A DNA stretch of 64,000 nt from Paraburkholderia hayleyella (GCF_009455685.1 NZ_QPES01000001.1:2232001-2296000); one strand, 5' to 3'. Positions 55,401-62,619 are shown, counted from the first letter of the stretch. A program made the numbers and translations. Notes: generated by a model not told the origin, from the sequence alone.

Positions 55401-55730
55401 AAGAACGCGATCATGATGATCGACTTTGCCATTGCCGCATCGCGTGAAGGCATGTCGTCCTATGACGCGATCCATCAGGCCTGTCTGCTGCGCTTTCGGC
55501 CGATCATGATGACCACCTGTGCGGCACTGCTAGGCGCGGTGCCGCTGGCGTTCGGTCGTGGCGAAGGCGCGGAACTGCGTGCCCCGCTGGGGATTGCGAT
55601 TGTCGGTGGGCTGATCGTCAGCCAGATCCTGACGCTGTATACGACGCCTGTTGTTTATCTGTATATGGACCGGCTGCGGGTGTGGGCCGCGTCACGGCGA
55701 GCGCGGCGCGCGGGCCCGGTCATGGAGTGA
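52413..55730 (+). CDS. mdtC: MdtC-type RND multidrug transporter with insert
   Basis: Second RND pump subunit, 1105 residues against about 1025 in E. coli MdtC. It starts NLSRPFIKRPVATTLLAVGI; ATGFVVDDAIVVLENISRHIE in helix 4 carries the relay Asp pair. The added length is a low-complexity insert at about residues 772-848, rich in Ser, Thr, Ala and Gly, between the porter subdomain sequence ending MLKQIYIST and the next one starting ETMIPLSAIAHF. The insert is in frame and the domains on both sides are complete, so it should be a surface loop on the periplasmic side. Confidence 0.94.
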   Translation: MNLSRPFIKRPVATTLLAVGIALAGVFAFIRLPVAPLPQIDFPTISVQASLPGASPETVATSVASPLERHLGSIADVTEITSSSSLGSARITLQFGLNRDIDGAARDVQAAINAARADLPASLRSNPTYHKVNPADAPILVLALTSPTLPAGQLYDSAATVLQQSLSQVDGVGEVDVSGSANPAVRVELEPHALFQYGIGLEDVRAALAAANANSPKGAIEFGPNRVQIYTNDQASRAAQYRDLVIAYRNGAAVRLSDVAEVIDSVEDLRNQGLMNGQRSVLVILYRQPGANIIETIDRVKAMLPQLRAALPADVEVTPTADRSTTIRASLRDTEHTLVIAVALVVMVVFLFLRNWRATLIPSIAVPISIIGTFGAMYLLGFSIDNLSLMALTIATGFVVDDAIVVLENISRHIENGMPRMRASILGAREVGFTVLSISLSLVAVFLPILLMGGIVGRLFREFALTLSLAIGVSLLVSLTLTPMMCSRLLSEAHNKREEGRFGRWLERGFARLQRSYEHTLGWALRHPRLILVTLLATVGLNVWLYIVIPKGFFPQQDTGRLVGGIQADQSTSFQAMKVKFAEMMRIVQANPAVESVVGFTGGRQTNSGFMFVVLKSKKERTHSADQVIQALRAPLSEVAGVRTFLQAVQDIRVGGRQSNAQYQFTLLADSTTDLYTWGPKLTEALQARPELADVNSDQQQGGLEAMVTIDRATAARLGIKPAQIDNTLYDAFGQRQVSTIYNPLNQYHVVMEVAPQYWQSPEMLKQIYISTSGGSASGAQLTNATAGTVTATATTAPVSTSASTGGTGGTSASSAARIASDSARNQATNAIAASGKSSASSGSAVSTSKETMIPLSAIAHFAPGNTPLSVNHQSQFVASTISFNLPPGRSLSDATQAIYDTMARIGVPGTIHGSFQGTAQAFQSAMANQPLLILAALAAVYIVLGILYESYIHPLTILSTLPSAGVGALLALLLFRTEFSIIALIGVILLIGIVKKNAIMMIDFAIAASREGMSSYDAIHQACLLRFRPIMMTTCAALLGAVPLAFGRGEGAELRAPLGIAIVGGLIVSQILTLYTTPVVYLYMDRLRVWAASRRARRAGPVME

Positions 55731-55754
55731 GGGAGCGGCCCGGCCGGAAGCTGG

Positions 55755-55864
55755 GCTTTGGAAATGATGGCCGAACGGGAAATCGAAGTGGCTCATTCGA
55801 GCATGCACCGCTGGGTCATCATCCTGTCCGGCATTGAGACGATGCCCTGATCAGCAAAGGTCAG
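55755..55864 (+). pseudogene. IS6-family transposase relic (left copy)
   Basis: In frame from 55755 this reads ALEMMAEREIEVAHSS and MHRWVI, the helix-turn-helix region of IS6-family transposases, and then passes at once into ILSGIETM, which belongs near the C-terminus of the same family. About 150 codons are thus missing. After ETM a one-base loss shifts the frame; allowing for it, the sequence continues LISKGQ as in the right copy. The region carries short direct repeats of AGCAAAGGTC. The rest of the gap to arcA (55865-55996) has no gene. Confidence 0.7.
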
Positions 55865-55996
55865 CAAAGGTCAGTGAAGGACGCTGGCATTACCCGAAGC
55901 CCTGCTGATCAGTTTTATTCGTCGGTAGCGCAATGATTTCTCTTCATTGCAGAAGTTTTCGCTATGCCCGTCTTGTCACGACACAGCCCATTCACG

Positions 55997-57262
55997 TCAG
56001 AAGTCGACCGGGTCACGGACGATCGGGCACGTCATGCAATGGCCACCTCCGCGTCCCCGGCCGAGTTCCGCGCCGACGATGGTGATCACCTCGATGCCTT
56101 CCTTGCGCAGGAGCGTATTCGTGTACGTATTACGGTCGTATGCATAGACCACCCCCGGCGAAGCGCACACCAGGTTCGCGCCGCTGTCCCACTGCGTGCG
56201 CTCGCGCTGGTAGTCGCTGCCGCCCGTCTCCACCACGCGCAGCTTCTTGAGCCCCAGCGCCTCGGCTACCACGTCGACGAACGGCTTGTCTTCGCGGTGC
56301 AATTCCACCCCGCTCGGATGATTGCTCGGCCGGTACGAAAACGTGCGTGTTTTGTTCATGAATTCCGGCGCGAGCAGCACGCAGTCGCGGTCGGCGAACG
56401 TGAACACCGTATCCAGATGCATTGCCGCGCGGATCTTCGGCATCGCCGCCACGATCACCCGCTCGGCCGCACCCTTTTTGAACAGCGTTGCCGCCAGTTG
56501 GCTAATCGCCTGACGCGAGGTCCGCTCGCTCATGCCGATGAGCACCACCCCCTTGCCGATCGGCATCACGTCGCCGCCTTCGAGCGTCGCCAACCCATGA
56601 TCCTCAGTCGGGTCGCCCCACCACACGTTCACCTTGCCCGCAAAGTCCGGATGGAACCGGTAGATCGATGCCGTGAGGATCGTCTCCTCGTGCCGCGCTG
56701 GCCAATACAGCGGATTGAGCGTCACGCCGCCGTAGATCCAGCACGTCGTGTCACGCGTGTACAGCGTGTTCGGCAGCGGCGGCAGCAGGTATTCCGTCGT
56801 GCCCGCCGCTTCCCGGGCGATTTCCAGTGCCTTGCCGCCATGCGCTTGCGGGAAGTCGTGGATCGACAATCCGCCGATCAGCGTTTCGGCCAGCTTGCGG
56901 TTATCCAGCCCTTCCAGATAGCTTCGCAGTTCATCGATAAAGCCCAGTCCGACCTGATTGGGTACCACCTGGTTATCGAGGATCCACTTCTTGCCTTCGG
57001 GCACCGCCACCGTTTCAGCCAGCAGATTGTGCATTTCCAGCACCTCGACACCGCGTTCGCGCATCTTGGTGACGAAGTCGAAATGGTCGCGCTTGGCGTT
57101 CTCCACCCATAGCACGTCGTCGAACAGCAACTCGTCGCAATTGCTCGGCGTCAGCCGGGTATGCGCGAGCCCTGGTGCGCACACCATCACCTTGCGCAAT
57201 TGCCCAACCTCCGAGTGCACACCAAAACTGACTTCCTTCGAAGCTGCGTTTGCATCCGACAT
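55997..57262 (-). CDS. arcA: Arginine deiminase
   Basis: Hydrolyses arginine to citrulline and ammonia, the first step of the arginine deiminase pathway. The start at 57262 (MSDANAASKEVSFGVHSEVG) has CAGGAG upstream and gives 421 residues, a usual length. The active-site Cys is in GRGGGHCMTCPIVRDP (Cys409); FGVHSEVGQLRKVMVCAPG, NLLAETVA, FPQAHGGKALE and PLPNTLYTRDTTCWI are conserved. It follows arcD by 20 bases. arcB and arcC, which usually follow, are absent; 132 bases after arcA the IS6-family relic begins. Confidence 0.95.
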   Translation of the reverse strand: MSDANAASKEVSFGVHSEVGQLRKVMVCAPGLAHTRLTPSNCDELLFDDVLWVENAKRDHFDFVTKMRERGVEVLEMHNLLAETVAVPEGKKWILDNQVVPNQVGLGFIDELRSYLEGLDNRKLAETLIGGLSIHDFPQAHGGKALEIAREAAGTTEYLLPPLPNTLYTRDTTCWIYGGVTLNPLYWPARHEETILTASIYRFHPDFAGKVNVWWGDPTEDHGLATLEGGDVMPIGKGVVLIGMSERTSRQAISQLAATLFKKGAAERVIVAAMPKIRAAMHLDTVFTFADRDCVLLAPEFMNKTRTFSYRPSNHPSGVELHREDKPFVDVVAEALGLKKLRVVETGGSDYQRERTQWDSGANLVCASPGVVYAYDRNTYTNTLLRKEGIEVITIVGAELGRGRGGGHCMTCPIVRDPVDF

Positions 57263-57282
57263 GATGAACTCCTGTGACAAAA

Positions 57283-58707
57283 CTAGATGGTGATCAAGCC
57301 CGTTGCCAGGCCGTAGACGCCGACAACCGCACCCAACACGGCGACGATGCAGATAACCCACTCCGCGGTCGTGAAAACGATCTTCTTCTGCTCGCGCCGC
57401 GCCCAGACATAGAGCAGAGTTCCCGGCGCATACAACACCGCTGACAGCAGAATGAATTTCAGACCGCCCGCGAGAATCATGAAGATGGTGTAAATGACCG
57501 CGACGGCGGCCATGATGAGATCGCGCTTGCGATCCTCCGGGCGAACCTCATAGCTTTCGCCGCGCCGCGAGATGATGAAGCCGTAGGCCGCGACGAACAG
57601 ATATGGAATCAGCGACATCGAGCTCGTGAGATTGAGCATCAGCGTGAACGCATCACGCGAAAAGTACGTGCTGATCACGAACAGCTGGACGACGATATTG
57701 GTGAGCCAGAGCGCGTTGGCCGGCACCTTGTTCTTGTTCTCCTGCGCGAAGAGCGCCGGCATGTCGCTCGTCTTCGCCGCGGTGAACATCACTTCGGCAC
57801 AGATCAGCGACCACGCGAGATAGGCGCCGAGCACCGAGGCGATCAGCCCGATGCTGACAAAAATCGCACCCCAGTGACCCACCACCGCCTCGAGCATGGT
57901 AGCCATCGAAGGCTGGCGCATACCCGCGATATCGCCACGCGGCAGCACCGCGTACGGCAGCATCGACACGAGCACCATCAGGCCAGTCACGCCGACGAAG
58001 CCGAGGATCGTGGCCTTGCCGACGTCCGTGCGCTCCTTGGCGAAACGTGAATAGACGCTTGCTCCCTCAATGCCGAGAAAGACGAATACCGTGACCAGCA
58101 TGGTCGCTCGCACCTGCTCGAAGATGCTCCCCGACACGCCCTCGCCACCATAGAAGTTAGCCCGGAACAGATCCATTCGGAACGCGAAGATCAGCACGAC
58201 GATGAACACCAGAATGGGAATCAGCTTCGCAACCGTGACAACGCTATTGATAAAGGCGGCCTGCTGCACGCCCCTGAGAATCATGAAATGGAACAGCCAG
58301 ATGCCGATTGACGCGACTACAATTGCAGCGATCGTATTACCGTCGCCGAATATAGGGAAAAATGCGCCGAGTGTGGACTTGATCAGAACCCAGTAGGAAA
58401 CATTGCCAATACAACTGCCGATCCAGTAGCCGAATGCGGAAAGAAAGCCAGGATAGTCACCGAAACCGGCTTTCGCGTAGGCAAACACCCCGGCATCAAG
58501 ATCGGGTTTCCGTTCGGCTAACGACTGGAACACGCGCGCCAGCATATACATGCCGGTACCTGCAATAACCCACGCAATGACTGCGCCCAATGGGCCGGTT
58601 GCATCCGCGAAAGTGCGCGGAAGAGAGAAAATTCCCGCGCCGACCATACCACCCACTACCATCGCAGTGAGTTGCATGCGCGACATCTTTTGCTCAGTAG
58701 AAGCCAT
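57283..58707 (-). CDS. arcD: Arginine/ornithine antiporter ArcD
   Basis: APC-superfamily antiporter of 474 residues and about 12-13 membrane helices that exchanges external arginine for ornithine. It opens with MQLTAMVVGGMVGAGIFSLP, the conserved helix-1 sequence with GAGIFSLP binding the amino acid backbone; VFQSLAERKPDLDAGVFAYA and GFLSAFGYWIGSCIGNVSYW are typical of ArcD. AAAGGA precedes the ATG. First gene of arcD-arcA. Its partner for ornithine production (arcB) is missing, so whether it now works with citrulline or ornithine is open. Confidence 0.93.
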   Translation of the reverse strand: MASTEQKMSRMQLTAMVVGGMVGAGIFSLPRTFADATGPLGAVIAWVIAGTGMYMLARVFQSLAERKPDLDAGVFAYAKAGFGDYPGFLSAFGYWIGSCIGNVSYWVLIKSTLGAFFPIFGDGNTIAAIVVASIGIWLFHFMILRGVQQAAFINSVVTVAKLIPILVFIVVLIFAFRMDLFRANFYGGEGVSGSIFEQVRATMLVTVFVFLGIEGASVYSRFAKERTDVGKATILGFVGVTGLMVLVSMLPYAVLPRGDIAGMRQPSMATMLEAVVGHWGAIFVSIGLIASVLGAYLAWSLICAEVMFTAAKTSDMPALFAQENKNKVPANALWLTNIVVQLFVISTYFSRDAFTLMLNLTSSMSLIPYLFVAAYGFIISRRGESYEVRPEDRKRDLIMAAVAVIYTIFMILAGGLKFILLSAVLYAPGTLLYVWARREQKKIVFTTAEWVICIVAVLGAVVGVYGLATGLITI

Positions 58708-58731
58708 ACGATCCTTTTTTGCTGTGATTGC

Positions 58732-58771
58732 TTGTGAATCGTTTGTAGGTCACAAATGAATTGCCTGTGAC
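58732..58771. promoter_or_regulatory. Inverted TGTGA half-sites upstream of arcD
   Basis: Half-sites TTGTGA (58732-58737), GTCACA (58749-58754) and TGTGAC (58766-58771) in alternating orientation, with a further TGTGAT at 58723-58728. GTCACA-N11-TGTGAC is a perfect inverted repeat. They resemble CRP/FNR-type half-sites but with non-standard spacing. No TTGAT-N4-ATCAA Anr/FNR box is present. Confidence 0.35.
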
Positions 58772-58850
58772 ATGAATTGTCGCGCGTTCAGGTTGATAAC
58801 AGGATTAGCCGACTTTGACAGGCGGCGGCATCCACGAAATGCCATTTTCG

Positions 58851-58997
58851 TCACAAGACATTAGACTCCCGCCTGCTCATTTCGGCCTGAGCGCCAGCGC
58901 ATATTCTAGAATTAACGCGAGGTGAATATTTGATCTGACCTTTGCTAATCAGATGCATCGTCTCAATGCCTGACAGGATGATGCGCGCACACCGAAA
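58851..58997 (-). pseudogene. IS6-family transposase relic (right copy)
   Basis: On the minus strand this reads FRCARIILSGIETMHLISKG followed by QIKYSPRVNSRICAGAQAEM, the C-terminal end of an IS6-family transposase. The N-terminal and catalytic parts are missing. About 45 bases (58940-58985) match the left copy at 55820-55864 in inverted orientation with few differences. The two relics therefore flank arcD-arcA with their 3' ends pointing inward. Confidence 0.65.
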
Positions 58998-59088
58998 ATA
59001 TATGATCACGCAGGCGACAGGGCCCCGTGTGCGTAAATAACCCATTCACTATCCCTCTGGGGTTTTGTCATTATTCGCAACGCGCTTC

Positions 59089-59379
59089 TTATTTTCTCAC
59101 AATTGGAGGAAACAGATTCACAAGATCTGCAAAATGGACCCAGCCGATTGTAACTTGACCATCAGCACCTTGTCTTGGGTCCGAAAATCGAACATCCGAG
59201 AACTCGCTATTTTCTTGAAGTACAGCCACTCCATCATCTGGTTCCAAATAAACTTTACTAACAATAAATTTCGCATCTTGCAAATCATAAAAAAACAACT
59301 TGCGACTAACCAGTCGAATTCTAATTACGAAAATTTTTCGCAGCTTAAAACATTTCTCCGCTAACTTTATTAGAACCAC
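59089..59379 (-). CDS. AT-rich hypothetical fragment
   Basis: A 96-residue frame with strikingly lower GC than the window. The last 65 residues (DLQDAKFIVSKVYLEPDDG, VAVLQENSEFSDVRF, VTIGWVHFADLVNLFPPIVR) look like a real folded C-terminal part, with a balanced amino acid mix and no overlap with shadow-type composition. The N-terminal start (a GTG at 59379) is uncertain, and the frame stays open upstream towards IS sequence, so the protein is probably truncated at its 5' end. Function unknown; its size and base composition would suit an immunity or effector-associated protein, but nothing in the sequence proves this. Confidence 0.45.
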   Translation of the reverse strand: MVLIKLAEKCFKLRKIFVIRIRLVSRKLFFYDLQDAKFIVSKVYLEPDDGVAVLQENSEFSDVRFSDPRQGADGQVTIGWVHFADLVNLFPPIVRK

Positions 59380-59494
59380 GGTAATGCCCCCGCAAATCCA
59401 TCGTTGGGAGAATTAAGATTTTCTCGTTAAGAGGGAGTTCTGCAGATGCGACGTCTTCCTGTCTTCAGTATCACTGAGCTTTAGAGTCCGAGGG

Positions 59495-59636
59495 TTAATG
59501 TAACTGCTTTTCCGCCAGGTTCCGGGCGTAGGTTGCCGGCGTTAATCCGCCCAGTGATTTCTTCGGCCGCTCCTCGTTATATTCCCGTCGCCATACCTCG
59601 ATCACCACCTTGGCATGCGGCAGACTGGTGAACCCG
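59495..59636 (-). pseudogene. IS3-family orfB remnant, 3' end
   Basis: About 47 codons of an IS3-family (IS407-like group) transposase: FTSLPHAKVVIEVWRREYNE, RPKKSLGGLTPATYARNLAE and a stop at 59495. It breaks off exactly where the left inverted repeat of the intact IS3 element begins (59637). Its missing 5' part is not present beyond the right end of that element. Confidence 0.75.
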
Positions 59637-59716
59637 TGACCTCCCCCCGAAAAAACGTAGCGGCGAGAAGTAGAGATTTCTGGCAAATTTGAAGCCCTGA
59701 CGGGCGGGAGGTTTGC

Positions 59717-59983
59717 ATGAAGAAATCCAGGTACACGGAAGAGCAGATCGCGTTCGCGCTGAAGCAGGCCGAACTGGGTACCCCGGTGGCAGAAGTGTGT
59801 CGGAAGATGGGTATTTCCGAAGCCACGTTCTACAACTGGAAGAAGAAGTACGGCGGCCTCGGCGTTTCGGAGTTGCGGCGCCTAAAGCAACTCGAAGAGG
59901 AGAACGCCCGACTCAAGCGCATGGTGGCCGACCTAAGCCTCGACAAGCAAATGCTTCAGGAGGTGGTGCAAAAAAAGCTGTGA
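59717..59983 (+). CDS. IS3-family transposase OrfA
   Basis: An 88-residue DNA-binding protein of the HTH_Tnp_1 type: KKSRYTEEQIAFALKQAELG, CRKMGISEATFYNWKKKYGG, then a leucine-zipper-like helix (LRRLKQLEEENARLKRMVAD). It ends in QKKL just after a run of seven A's (59970-59976), the usual slippery site for -1 frameshifting into orfB, which would give the fused OrfAB transposase. Confidence 0.92.
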   Translation: MKKSRYTEEQIAFALKQAELGTPVAEVCRKMGISEATFYNWKKKYGGLGVSELRRLKQLEEENARLKRMVADLSLDKQMLQEVVQKKL

Positions 59984-60816
59984 AGCCAGCCCGTAAGCGC
60001 GAGCTGGCTGATTTTTTGATTCAAGCGTATCGGGTGAGCATCCGGCGTGCGACAGCACTATTGCAGCTACGCCAGGCCACGTACTTCTATGTGCCGAGCC
60101 CACGTGATGACCGTGCCGAGCGCCGGCGCATCCGGGAGATTGCCGAAACTCGGATACGTTACGGCGTAGAGCGCATTCACGTTCTGCTGCGCCGCGAAGG
60201 CTGGTTGATCAATCACAAGAAAACCTACCGAATCTACTGTGAAGAGGGGCTGAACCTGAGGCGTAAGCGGCCTCGCCGTCGTGTCGCTGCCGCACACCGT
60301 ATGGAGCGCCCCGAAATCTCTACGGTGAATGCGTGCTGGCGCATGGATTTCGTGGCCGATCAGTTGTTCAACGGGCAGAAAATCCGGGCCTTAACTGTGG
60401 TCGATAACTTTAGTCGGGAGAGCTTGGCGATTACCGTCGATCACGCCTTGAAGGCTGCCGATGTGGTGGCAACGATGGGACATCTAAAATCGCTGCGAGG
60501 TGCCCCGAAACGGATACAGGTCGATAACGGGAGCGAATTTATTTCTCATGCGCTGGATCACTGGGCGTATGAAAATGGCGTAACGTTGGACTTCTCCCGT
60601 CCTGGCAAACCCACGGACAATCCGTTCATCGAGTCATTTAACGGCAGTTTTCGGGATGAATGCCTGAACGTGCATTGGTTTCTGTCACTGGACGATGCCC
60701 GAGAAAAGATCGAAGGCTGGCGACAGGATTACAACGACTTCAGACCGCATAGTTCGCTAGGCGATTTGACTCCGGGTGAGTTCCGACTTGCCCACCTTGA
60801 AGCCGGAACTCTCTAG
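59980..60816 (+). CDS. IS3-family transposase OrfB (DDE)
   Basis: 278 residues in the -1 frame of orfA; a GTG at 59980 overlaps the orfA stop. The integrase core has its catalytic triad in NACWRMDFVADQLF (Asp), IQVDNGSEF (Asp) and NPFIESFNGSFRDECL (Glu). An N-terminal HTH_21 region (FLIQAYRVSIRRATALLQLR) and the C-terminal DFRPHSSLGDLTPGEF are standard for the family. It is probably made mainly as OrfAB by frameshifting. No internal stop. Confidence 0.93.
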   Translation: MKPARKRELADFLIQAYRVSIRRATALLQLRQATYFYVPSPRDDRAERRRIREIAETRIRYGVERIHVLLRREGWLINHKKTYRIYCEEGLNLRRKRPRRRVAAAHRMERPEISTVNACWRMDFVADQLFNGQKIRALTVVDNFSRESLAITVDHALKAADVVATMGHLKSLRGAPKRIQVDNGSEFISHALDHWAYENGVTLDFSRPGKPTDNPFIESFNGSFRDECLNVHWFLSLDDAREKIEGWRQDYNDFRPHSSLGDLTPGEFRLAHLEAGTL

Positions 60817-60883
60817 GCCAAAGTGCTCGGTTATCCGGGGGGAGGTCAGGCTAATTGATGGACTAATTGATGGGCCGAAAAGC

Positions 60884-60918
60884 AAAAACCCCGCAAGTCC
60901 TTGAACTTGCGGGGTTTT
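60884..60918 (-). terminator. Terminator of the tRNA-Ser gene
   Basis: Stem AAAACCCCGCAAGT/ACTTGCGGGGTTTT (60885-60898 with 60905-60918), with a T run on the minus strand. It lies 12 bases beyond the 3' end of the tRNA and ends its transcript. A 12-bp tandem repeat of CTAATTGATGG (60851-60873) sits just outside the IS end. Confidence 0.88.
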
Positions 60919-60929
60919 CTCACCGCTTT

Positions 60930-61023
60930 TGGCGGAGACGGAGGGATTCGAACCCTCGATCCAGGTTTTGGCCCAGATGCTCCCTTAGCAGGGGAGTGCC
61001 TTCGACCTCTCGGCCACGTCTCC
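60930..61023 (-). tRNA. serX: tRNA-Ser (anticodon GCU)
   Basis: A 94-base class II tRNA with encoded CCA. Acceptor stem GGAGACG/CGTCTCC (61017-61023 with 60934-60940), discriminator G, anticodon GCT at 60987-60989 in the loop CTGCTAA, a long variable arm, and a T-arm GGTTCGAATCC-type sequence. It reads AGC and AGU codons. Its own terminator follows. The accessory island ends at its 3' side. Confidence 0.97.
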
Positions 61024-61233
61024 CAAACTTTCGCTCGCACAGGGAGTCAGTGCGACGAAGCCAAGATCATAGCGGGTTACAGAACCCAGGTCAATTTCCG
61101 CGACATACTTTTTATGCCGCAAAGGTTTGAATCATGGGCCTCATAAACCTCAACCCGAAACCCCAACCCGACAGCAGACAAAGGACAACCAGGTTTCCTG
61201 TGGCTTTAAGCCGCCCCGCTCAAGATCAGGGCT

Positions 61234-62484
61234 TCATGCCTGCTCAAGATCGAACGCCTTATGCAATGCGCGCACGGCCAGCTCCGTGTACTTTTCATCA
61301 ATCAGCACCGATATCTTGATTTCGGAAGTCGAGATCATCTGGATATTGATCCCCTCTTCGGCCAGCGTGCGGAACATCGTGCTGGCAATGCCGACGTGCG
61401 AGCGCATGCCGACACCGACTACCGAGACCTTCGACACCTTCGGCTCACCCAGCACCTGCTCCGCCGCGACCTGCCCCTTCACCTGGCTGGTCAGGATTTC
61501 CATCGCGCGTTGATAGTCGCCGCGCGCCACCGTGAACGTGAAAGCCGTTTTGCCATCGACGCTCTGGTTCTGGATGATCATGTCGACATCGATATTGGCC
61601 TCGGCGACCGGGCCCAGTATCTGGTACGCGATGCCCGGCTTGTCCGGCACCCCAATCACAGCAATGCGCGCTTCGTCACGCTGGAATGCAATGCCCGAGA
61701 TAACTGCCTTTTCCATGGTCTCGTCTTCTTCAAAAGTAATCAGGGTGCCCGAGGTCATTTCTGTTTCGAGCGGAATCAGCGGATCCGTCAGGCTGGAAAG
61801 TACCCGTGTCTTGACCTGATACTTGCCAGCGAATTCGACAGAACGAATCTGTAACACCTTCGAGCCGAGGCTGGCCATTTCCAGCATCTCCTCGAACGTC
61901 ACGCGATCGAGCCGGCGCGCTTCTTCGACAACGCGTGGGTCCGTCGTGTAGACGCCATCGACATCGGTATAGATCAGGCATTCTTCCGCCTTGAGCGCGG
62001 CGGCCACCGCAACGGCCGAGGTATCCGAGCCGCCCCGGCCCAGCGTGGTGATATGACCATCGGGATCAATGCCCTGAAACCCGGTGATCACCACCACCCG
62101 GCCCGCGTCGAGATCGCGCAGGACGCGCTCGCCATCGATATCGCTAATCCGTGCCTTGGTAAAAGCGCTATCGGTTTTGACCGGCACTTGCCAGCCCGTG
62201 TAGCTGATCGCGTCGACACCGGCTTCCTGCAGCGCGATGGACAGCAGGCCCACGCTCACCTGCTCGCCGGTTGCGGCAATCATGTCGAGCTCGCGCGGGC
62301 TGGGCTGCGACGAAATCTCTTTGGCGAGGCCAAGCAGACGGTTGGTTTCGCCGGACATCGCCGACGGGACAACGACCATCTTGTGACCCGCCTTGTGCCA
62401 CTTGGCGACGCGTTGTGCGACATTCTTGATGCGCTCGACCGAGCCCATCGAAGTGCCGCCGTATTTATGTACGATGAGTGCCAT
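61234..62484 (-). CDS. lysC: Aspartate kinase
   Basis: Phosphorylates aspartate in the first step of Lys, Thr and Met synthesis. 416 residues from the ATG at 62484, with KYGGTSMGS at 7-15, TGEQVSVGLLSIAL, GRGGSDTSAVAVAAAL and TDVDGVYTTDPRVV in the kinase domain, and two ACT domains at the C-terminus that bind the feedback inhibitors (ISGIAFQRDEARIAVIGVPD, ISTSEIKISVLIDEKYTELA). An extra 10 in-frame codons upstream to 62514 have no family support. It stands alone, 301 bases after tilS on the same strand. Confidence 0.96.
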   Translation of the reverse strand: MALIVHKYGGTSMGSVERIKNVAQRVAKWHKAGHKMVVVPSAMSGETNRLLGLAKEISSQPSPRELDMIAATGEQVSVGLLSIALQEAGVDAISYTGWQVPVKTDSAFTKARISDIDGERVLRDLDAGRVVVITGFQGIDPDGHITTLGRGGSDTSAVAVAAALKAEECLIYTDVDGVYTTDPRVVEEARRLDRVTFEEMLEMASLGSKVLQIRSVEFAGKYQVKTRVLSSLTDPLIPLETEMTSGTLITFEEDETMEKAVISGIAFQRDEARIAVIGVPDKPGIAYQILGPVAEANIDVDMIIQNQSVDGKTAFTFTVARGDYQRAMEILTSQVKGQVAAEQVLGEPKVSKVSVVGVGMRSHVGIASTMFRTLAEEGINIQMISTSEIKISVLIDEKYTELAVRALHKAFDLEQA

Positions 62485-62574
62485 TGTCGTTTTGAACTGG
62501 AGAAAAAACCGCAAACCCGCAAAACCGCGTTACCGCGCCCGAAATCAATCTGCCCCGCGCCTGTGCCCTTCCGT

Positions 62575-62619
62575 CTGGTGCAGCTGGTGCAGCTGGTGCA
62601 GCTGGTGCATCTGGTGCAT
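62575..62619. repeat. 9-bp tandem repeat upstream of lysC
   Basis: Five tandem copies of CTGGTGCAG or CTGGTGCAT (62575-62619), 91 bases before the lysC start. On the transcribed strand the unit is CTGCACCAG. Each junction makes a CAGCTG or GATGCA site. The remainder of the 301-bp gap (62485-62785) has no gene. Confidence 0.9.

Larger units (their letters stand above)
59637..60848 (+). mobile_element. IS3-family insertion sequence, IS407-like group
   Basis: A 1212-bp element bounded by inverted repeats TGACCTCCCCCCG (59637-59649) and CGGGGGGAGGTCA (60836-60848), with orfA and orfB in -1 phase relative to each other. Both frames and the DDE residues are intact, so it may be active. The flanking four bases are CCCG on the left and GGCT on the right, so there is no target site duplication; the element or its flank has been rearranged since insertion. 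Confidence 0.9.

Noticed and set aside
58732..58771. Anr/FNR box for arcDA
   Set aside because: No TTGAT-N4-ATCAA sequence with acceptable mismatch is present; only TTGATAACAGGATTAG-like sequence occurs near 58793, which lacks the second half-site.
59065..59364. 99-codon plus-strand frame in the AT-rich region
   Set aside because: It overlaps the minus-strand frame 59089-59379, which has the more protein-like composition; the plus-strand frame is rich in Ile, Asn, Lys and Ser as expected from AT-rich non-coding sequence.
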